NCBI RefSeq assembly: GCF_029277985.1
Contig: NZ_CP119546.1
Span: forward strand, 2,356,001 to 2,420,000
Origin: Providencia stuartii
GTDB taxonomy: Bacteria; Pseudomonadota; Gammaproteobacteria; Enterobacterales; Enterobacteriaceae
Length of the DNA: 64,000 bases
Direction of reading: 5' to 3'
Below, one piece after another: positions 58,901 to 64,000 of the stretch (its first letter is position 1; the number at the start of each line of letters is the position of its first letter). Under the pieces are notes generated by a model, which made no database searches, had not been told where the DNA came from, and saw only the letters and a program-made list of their open reading frames with translations. The translations under genes were made by a program, and so were the position numbers.

Positions 58901-59822
58901 TTGACAACGCATCGGCCGTATCACGGATCTCACGTTCGCCACTCATAAAGATCAAGATATCCCCTGAACTTTCCTGCCCCAGTTCATTTACCGCATCTAT
59001 AATTCCATCAAGTTGATCTCGGTCACTATCATTGTCATTCCCTATGATAGGTCGGTAACGGACTTCAACTGGATAGGTTCTACCTGAGACCTCAATAATA
59101 GGTGCCTGATTGAAGTGACGTGAAAAACGTTCAGGATCAATAGTTGCAGAAGTGATAATGACTTTGAGGTCGGGACGTTTTGGCAATAATTGGCGAAGGT
59201 AACCTAAAATAAAATCAATATTTAAGCTGCGTTCGTGAGCTTCATCGATAATGATCGTATCATATTGTAGTAATAGCTTATCGTTCTGTAATTCTGCGAG
59301 TAAAATACCATCAGTCATTAATTTAACTTGAGTATTATCACCGACTTGGTCACTAAAACGAACTTTATAACCTACCGTTGTGCCGATTTCACTCTCTAAT
59401 TCTTGTGCTAAACGTGTTGCTACCGCTCGTGCTGCTAAACGTCTAGGCTGAGTATGACCGATAAACCCTAACACACCTCGCCCCAACTCTAGACAAATTT
59501 TGGGGATCTGCGTGGTTTTACCTGAGCCTGTTTCACCTGCGATAATAACCACTTGATGCTGTTTTATCGCATCATAAATCTGTTGTTTTTTCTGGCTAAC
59601 CGGTAAATTTTCTGGATATACGATCTTTGGTGGATTGAGCTGCTTATTCGCAATTTTTTGTTTAGCAACGTCAATATCCGCTTTTATCGCCTCGAGTACC
59701 GCCATTCGTGACTTATCATCACGAATCTTGGCGATACCATGAAGACGCTTTTTTAGTAACCATTGGTCACGTAATGAAGTTTGTCCAATATCAGCTTCGA
59801 GAGCTGTCAGCATGGATGTCAC
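55923..59822 (-). CDS. hrpA: ATP-dependent RNA helicase HrpA
   Basis: 1,299 residues from the GTG at 59822 (AAGGA, 8 bp upstream), like the E. coli protein (1,300). DEAH-box motifs: GETGSGKTTQ, DEAHERS, TSATID, 'QRKGRCGR'; then helicase-associated and OB-like domains and the long HrpA-specific C-terminus. In E. coli it acts on mRNA, and later work ties it to rescue of stalled/collided ribosomes. The longer frame to 59897 lacks conserved residues. Confidence 0.95.
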   Translation of the reverse strand: MTSMLTALEADIGQTSLRDQWLLKKRLHGIAKIRDDKSRMAVLEAIKADIDVAKQKIANKQLNPPKIVYPENLPVSQKKQQIYDAIKQHQVVIIAGETGSGKTTQIPKICLELGRGVLGFIGHTQPRRLAARAVATRLAQELESEIGTTVGYKVRFSDQVGDNTQVKLMTDGILLAELQNDKLLLQYDTIIIDEAHERSLNIDFILGYLRQLLPKRPDLKVIITSATIDPERFSRHFNQAPIIEVSGRTYPVEVRYRPIIGNDNDSDRDQLDGIIDAVNELGQESSGDILIFMSGEREIRDTADALSKLQLRHTEILPLFARLSNSEQNRIFHPHGGRRIILATNVAETSLTVPGIKYVIDTGYARISRYSYRTKVQRLPVEPISQASANQRKGRCGRVSDGICIRLYSEEDFLSRPEFTDPEILRTNLASVILQMTSIGLGDISAFPFVEPPDKRNIQDGVKLLEELGAIKEHQQTERGYTLTDIGRQLAQLPVDPRLARMVIEARKQGAVREAMVIVSALSIQDPRERPLDKQQASDEKHRRFHDKQSDFLAFLNLWDYLKEQQKTLSNSQFRKMCRQDFLNYLRIREWQDLYTQLRQVVKEQGFPINSVAADYRGIHTALLSGLLSHIGQKDVEKTEFTGARNARFTLFPGSGLFKKPPKWTMVAELVETSKLWGRVAAAIEPEWIEPLAEHLVKYHYSEPHWSKSQGAVMASEKVTLYGLPIVAARQVNYGKIDPLLCRELFIRHALVEGDWGTRHAFFRENRKLLAEVEDLEHKSRRRDILVDDETLFAFYDQRIPNDVISARHFDKWWKVASKQQPDLLNFEKNMLIKQDATHVSLLDYPNYWHQGELKFRLSYQFEPGTDADGVTVHIPLAILNQVQNIGFDWQVPGLRQELIIALIKSLPKPIRRNFVPAPNYAAAFLERVPTPDGSLLDKLERELRRMTGVTVERDAWQLEQLPVHLKMTFRVVGEKNKTIAEGQDLDALKKSLKAKVQETLSEVVDDGIEQSGLHIWSFGELPQRYEQKRGGYSVKAYPALVDERGSVGIRVFETEFEQQQAMWSGVRRLLLLNIPSPIKYLHEKLPNKSKLGLYFNPYGKVLELIDDCIACGVDQLIATYGGPVWTENEFSKLQDFVRAELNDAVVQIAKQVEQILTAVFAINKRLKGRVDFAMAMALSDIKGQMSHLVFKGFVTEHGWKRLPDVLRYLNGIERRLEKLAVDPNRDRAQMSKIEHVTTMWQQWKAKLTPIQQNLPEVQEIRWMIEELRISLFAQQLGTPYPISDKRIIQSMENLSQSL

Positions 59823-60034
59823 TTTGTCAGTCCTTATAATTTTGTTTATGCATAACCTAAAATAGACACGCTCAAACGGCAACAAAACTGAGGCCATTTT
59901 TTGTTAATGTTTAGCGCTCAGTTATCAACAGTTTTTTTGACATACTTTATCTGATTTTCTTTCTTTTAAAGGTCATCTATATCTGTATGATAATTAATGA
60001 AGTAATTTCAATGCATTCTATGTTCTAAGGTTAA

Positions 60035-60637
<603 letters not shown>

Positions 60638-60665
60638 CCTTATCGCACTCGATGTGTATCAAAAT

Positions 60666-60697
60666 AGTATGCGTACAACGTTTATTTTGCGCATACT
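60666..60697 (+). terminator. Terminator after azoR
   Basis: AGTATGCG / CGCATACT stem with a 16-nt loop, then ACTTTTTCTTT, between the convergent azoR and ydbL genes. Confidence 0.75.
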
Positions 60698-61022
60698 ACT
60701 TTTTCTTTAACCATTGACCGTTAATACCACGAACATACTCTCCACTATCTGCACGCTCTACTAGCTTTTGCCCTGCAATTTTACCGACATCCCGTGTTTG
60801 TAAGTTATTTTTCTTAGCTATCTCACTGTATTTAATTTCTCGTTCATGGTTTATTTGAGCAACCAATTTATCTGCTGTCGCATTATTCGTATCAACGACC
60901 GCTAAATAGCCCGATAATGTCTCACCCACTAACCCTTGTTTTTTAGCTTGCTCAACAGTTAATGCCACGGCTGAAAAAACAAACACACAAGAGAGTATCA
61001 ACGCTGGGAAAATGGCTTTCAT
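60696..61022 (-). CDS. ydbL: YdbL, periplasmic partner of YdbH-YnbE
   Basis: 108 residues (DUF1318) with a signal peptide (cut near 'SAVA', residue 20). E. coli YdbL has the same size and modulates assembly of the YdbH-YnbE bridge. Its ATG overlaps the ynbE stop (ATGA). Confidence 0.9.
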   Translation of the reverse strand: MKAIFPALILSCVFVFSAVALTVEQAKKQGLVGETLSGYLAVVDTNNATADKLVAQINHEREIKYSEIAKKNNLQTRDVGKIAGQKLVERADSGEYVRGINGQWLKKK

Positions 61023-61225
61023 TTCGCCTCCACCTTACCAAAAAGGTCACTATTTTCTTTGAGTAAGTCTTCAACTTGCCTATCTGCTTTGATTTGTATC
61101 TCGTGCTCTATTTTTACATTCATATTGATATTAATGGGTTTATCTGGTGTAGCAACTTCAACCCTCAAACACCCTGTTAGCATCATTAACATTAATGTGA
61201 ATAGACTTGCGCTTATTATTTTCAC
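61019..61225 (-). CDS. ynbE: YnbE lipoprotein
   Basis: 68 residues: lipoprotein signal with lipobox LTGC, then a short domain (PINININMNVKIEHEIQIK-like; cut at 20) that in E. coli stacks on the end of YdbH as beta-strands at the outer membrane. The start is GTG at 61225 with AAGGAC upstream. It lies between ydbH (17-bp gap) and ydbL (4-bp overlap), the E. coli order. Confidence 0.9.
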   Translation of the reverse strand: MKIISASLFTLMLMMLTGCLRVEVATPDKPININMNVKIEHEIQIKADRQVEDLLKENSDLFGKVEAK

Positions 61226-61242
61226 AGTGAGTCCTTATTCCT

Positions 61243-63834
61243 TTAGAGATTTTTTTCTAACCACTCTTCTAAATTACTGCCGAAACGTAAGCTACGCCAC
61301 AATTGAAAAATGTTCTCTTCATGTGTGTAGTTTAAGTGAACTTCTCTTTTTTTCGCCTCTTGAGAGTTAAAACCTTGAATAATGGTTTTCATCGTTAAGA
61401 GGCCTAAATTAGTAATATTGACATCTGTTCGGCTGCGAGAAATTTCTAAATACTGTAACCATCCTATCGCTGAACCCGCTGAAATATTATCGGCTTTTAT
61501 CGATTCAACAAATTGTGTATCAAGACGCAATGCTAATGGGCCACTGTTTTCCAACCAACCATTTTTAACAATCCACTCAGGATTATTAAGATAAAAAGGT
61601 AACTCACCATTCACCTTACCTGAAGCGGCAAACTGAGTGACTTTCAGTATGGTGAATAATCGACTCAGCTCAATTTGGTGTAGTCTGATTGTTGCTGGTT
61701 GCTTTTGTGGCCAACGCAATAAATCAAGATGCACCTCACCACCTAATAGATTAAATCCAACATTGCTGAGTTTTAAAGGTAAAGCGTCTGTAGGTGGATA
61801 AGTTCCTGATAAATCGGCTCGAATATCAGTCAGTTCGAATAGATTATTTAATTGTTTTATACGCAATTTGACTGCTGATTTCTCACCTAATGTCCAAGTG
61901 CTGTTTTCCAATTTCCAGGGTAAAACAAAGTTTAACCCACTAATCTCACCATCTTTGAGCCACAAACCTGTGTTTTCTACGCGCCAGTGCCCACCAGCAA
62001 CAAAGCCTGTTGTTAAGCCAATAGAAAATGCCGCTTGTGAAAAGAGTTTCCCTTCTCGCAATGTCATTCCAAGATCATTTGGGATTAACGTTTGAAATGC
62101 ACTCACAGATTGTTCAGGCCAACGCGCTCGACCTCTAAAACGTTCACCATCCCAACGGCTAAAGATAACAATTGGCCCAACGTCTTTGGTACTCAGGTCC
62201 GCTTTTAATTGAAAATCAGCGGGTGATTTACCTGCAATGGCGGCATTTATCGTGATTTTAGGTAAATAACTCGCTGCACCAAATTGCATCCGATCACTTG
62301 TCAGCTGCAATTGCCCTTGCAAATTTTCTTTATTTGCATCACGCTGCCATAACAGCGGCTTGGTTAATATAAGACGTGTTGCAGTCATGGAAAGCAAGCC
62401 ATATCTTATCTGATCAAAGCCCGTATTTAAGGTATTTAAGGTAATTAACGTATCCTGCCAACTGCCTTGGCCTTTAATATCCCAACGTGCTGCCAATGCT
62501 GGTAATTGTGCATTTCCCCAATAGTTCCAAAACCATTTGCCTTTATCGACCGTAAACTTATTCGCCTGACCATCAAGATGGATGGCAAAATTTCCCCAAT
62601 ATTGCTCTTTGACTTTTAAAATAGCTTGTAATCTGCCGGAAATCCCCTCAGCACTTAATGAAGTCCCTGCTAGCGGCAAACGAGCTTCTTGCAATAACAA
62701 TGTAGGTGAAACTCGGCCATAAGCTCTTAACAACGAGCCTGGAAGAAATGACATTGATGGGGAGACTAATTGCCCTGAGATACGTGATGGTAAATGAATA
62801 TCCAGCACCATATCGTTATATTTTAATTGGCCATTAAGATTAAAATGAATATCTGCATCTAATAGGTTAATTTTATTTTCAGGTAAACTGAGCACTAAGT
62901 TAGCTTTACCTTTTTGCGCCTCGGTCATCATATTCATTCGGCCACTGATCACCATCTCATTTAGGCCCAACTGCCAATTGGCGACTTGTAATGAAATAGC
63001 GCCATGAAATGGAATACCACTTTCTTCCCACTGCCAACGGCCTTCCGTTATATTAATAACCTGAGGAGCAACTCTCCAAGGCAAATGGGTAATTTCTTGC
63101 CCTGTCTGTTTGTCAAACACAGAAAACGTTCCTTGTGCGCCTTCCCATTGAAGCCTGGCATACAGCTGTTTTTGTGGTTGAGATAAGGTAAATTCCGTTG
63201 CTAAGCTGCCTTTAGCAGGAAGGTCTTCAGTGGTTAACGGTAAATTTAACTCGCCATTTAAATCGATACGCTGTTCTTGGTCGGGTAATTGGATTGAGAA
63301 TTGCTCAACGACTAATTGACTATCTGAGGTGATATAAGTAGATAACAATAACTTATCGCCTCGGAGGTTTAATGCTAACGGTTTTTCTCCGTTACGGTGT
63401 AACCAAATACTCGCTTGGTATTCTTCCCATGGCGATATTTTTGCCTTTTCGATAACTACCGAAAAATCAGGTAAACTCTCCAACAGCGCAACAATTTCGA
63501 TGGGTGAGTCATCCTTTTTTGCCGTTGTTGTGGGTAGCTGGCTTAAACACTGATTATCTTCAGTCAATTCATTCATTGTTAAATGCAATGGAAAAATAGA
63601 AAAACGGCTCTCTTTAGCATCAAACCACAAACAGTCCCCTGCTTTCAATTGTAGAGTATTTATCAATAATTGATCGTCTTGAAATACGGGCTGACTTAAT
63701 GAAAAAGTCACATTTTCAGGTAGATAGGCTTTTGCAACAATAGGAAGCCAGCGGGTGATAGTCACCCATAAAATAGATAAGAACAAAAAGCAGCCTATAA
63801 CGCTTACTAGTAGTATTTTAAGAGCCCTTTTCAT
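61243..63834 (-). CDS. ydbH: YdbH, AsmA-like inter-membrane bridge protein
   Basis: 863 residues (E. coli 879). One N-terminal inner-membrane segment (about 7-27) is followed by a long periplasmic beta-helical repeat region. YdbH, TamB and YhdP are the three partly redundant proteins that move phospholipid to the outer membrane in E. coli. The start is ATG 63834 (AAGGAAG ribosome site); the TTG before it is less likely. It is the first gene of ydbH-ynbE-ydbL. Confidence 0.92.
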   Translation of the reverse strand: MKRALKILLVSVIGCFLFLSILWVTITRWLPIVAKAYLPENVTFSLSQPVFQDDQLLINTLQLKAGDCLWFDAKESRFSIFPLHLTMNELTEDNQCLSQLPTTTAKKDDSPIEIVALLESLPDFSVVIEKAKISPWEEYQASIWLHRNGEKPLALNLRGDKLLLSTYITSDSQLVVEQFSIQLPDQEQRIDLNGELNLPLTTEDLPAKGSLATEFTLSQPQKQLYARLQWEGAQGTFSVFDKQTGQEITHLPWRVAPQVINITEGRWQWEESGIPFHGAISLQVANWQLGLNEMVISGRMNMMTEAQKGKANLVLSLPENKINLLDADIHFNLNGQLKYNDMVLDIHLPSRISGQLVSPSMSFLPGSLLRAYGRVSPTLLLQEARLPLAGTSLSAEGISGRLQAILKVKEQYWGNFAIHLDGQANKFTVDKGKWFWNYWGNAQLPALAARWDIKGQGSWQDTLITLNTLNTGFDQIRYGLLSMTATRLILTKPLLWQRDANKENLQGQLQLTSDRMQFGAASYLPKITINAAIAGKSPADFQLKADLSTKDVGPIVIFSRWDGERFRGRARWPEQSVSAFQTLIPNDLGMTLREGKLFSQAAFSIGLTTGFVAGGHWRVENTGLWLKDGEISGLNFVLPWKLENSTWTLGEKSAVKLRIKQLNNLFELTDIRADLSGTYPPTDALPLKLSNVGFNLLGGEVHLDLLRWPQKQPATIRLHQIELSRLFTILKVTQFAASGKVNGELPFYLNNPEWIVKNGWLENSGPLALRLDTQFVESIKADNISAGSAIGWLQYLEISRSRTDVNITNLGLLTMKTIIQGFNSQEAKKREVHLNYTHEENIFQLWRSLRFGSNLEEWLEKNL

Positions 63835-64000
63835 CAAACTGCTTCCTTGTTTTACCTATATCAATGACGAGTGTTGGTTCTGATCAAGGTCGTTTTATCT
63901 ATAAACGACTATAATGGCATATTAAAAGTTAATCGAGGGTTGCTTTCGGTATTTTTTTGGTGATTTACAGCAACAATTATCTTATTCTGACCTAAGTTCT
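63835..64000. promoter_or_regulatory. Upstream region of ydbH to the window edge
   Basis: Non-coding in all frames as far as visible; it should carry the ydbH promoter. Confidence 0.35.

Overview
The window looks like chromosome of an AT-rich member of the Morganellaceae, most probably Providencia. Four things point there: core genes keep enterobacterial order (fnr-uspE-pntB-pntA-ydgH-ydgI; ydbH-ynbE-ydbL beside azoR and hrpA; yhiI-rbbA-yhhJ; ahpC-ahpF); the base composition is low GC; the proteins are close to but distinct from their E. coli counterparts; and a tyrosine decarboxylase/tyrosine permease operon is present, as known from Providencia. Species cannot be fixed from the sequence alone.

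Layout. 1-20.8 kb is a metabolic and regulatory stretch. It holds the end of a probable FAD oxidoreductase, acetyltransferases, D-Ala-D-Ala ligase (ddlA), several amino-acid exporters with LysR/AraC regulators (LysE type, leuE, azlCD), a cytidine deaminase/Nudix pair, yehS, yedJ, a second and unusual accA-like gene behind a MerR regulator, AMP nucleosidase, an AEC permease, a NADAR protein, a MocR regulator, a YebB-like protein and a lipoprotein-type amino-acid racemase. 21.0-26.4 kb is an accessory island between two 113-bp direct repeats of the ahpF 3' end. It carries a P2-like prophage remnant (ogr and the C-terminal part of gpD) and cargo: a PLD-family protein with a small partner, an HNH endonuclease and a large membrane protein. 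26.3-28.5 kb is the ahpC-ahpF peroxidase system. 28.7-33.7 kb is the yhiI-rbbA-yhhJ ABC export system. 34.0-37.6 kb has an acetyltransferase, an ABC-F ATPase preceded by a probable leader peptide and pairing RNA arms, and a YqjI-like PadR regulator overlapping a small ORF. 37.7-41.4 kb has a possible Fur-controlled small transcript and the tyrDC-tyrP tyramine operon with an upstream TyrR-like box. 41.5-50.7 kb is the conserved qor/fnr/uspE/pntAB/ydgH/ydgI segment. 51.2-55.8 kb is a compact four-gene chaperone-usher fimbrial operon. 55.9-63.8 kb is hrpA, azoR and ydbH-ynbE-ydbL.

How genes work together. TyrP is expected to import tyrosine for TyrDC, giving tyramine and acid tolerance. AhpF reduces AhpC. 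The YhiI adaptor joins the RbbA/YhhJ exporter. PntA and PntB form the proton-pumping transhydrogenase. YdbH, YnbE and YdbL form an envelope lipid-transport bridge. The parts most worth follow-up are the ahpF-site island with candidate defence genes, the leader upstream of the ABC-F gene, the accA paralogue with its MerR neighbour, and the small transcript near 37.7-37.9 kb. No rRNA, tRNA, complete insertion sequence, integrase or CRISPR array was seen.
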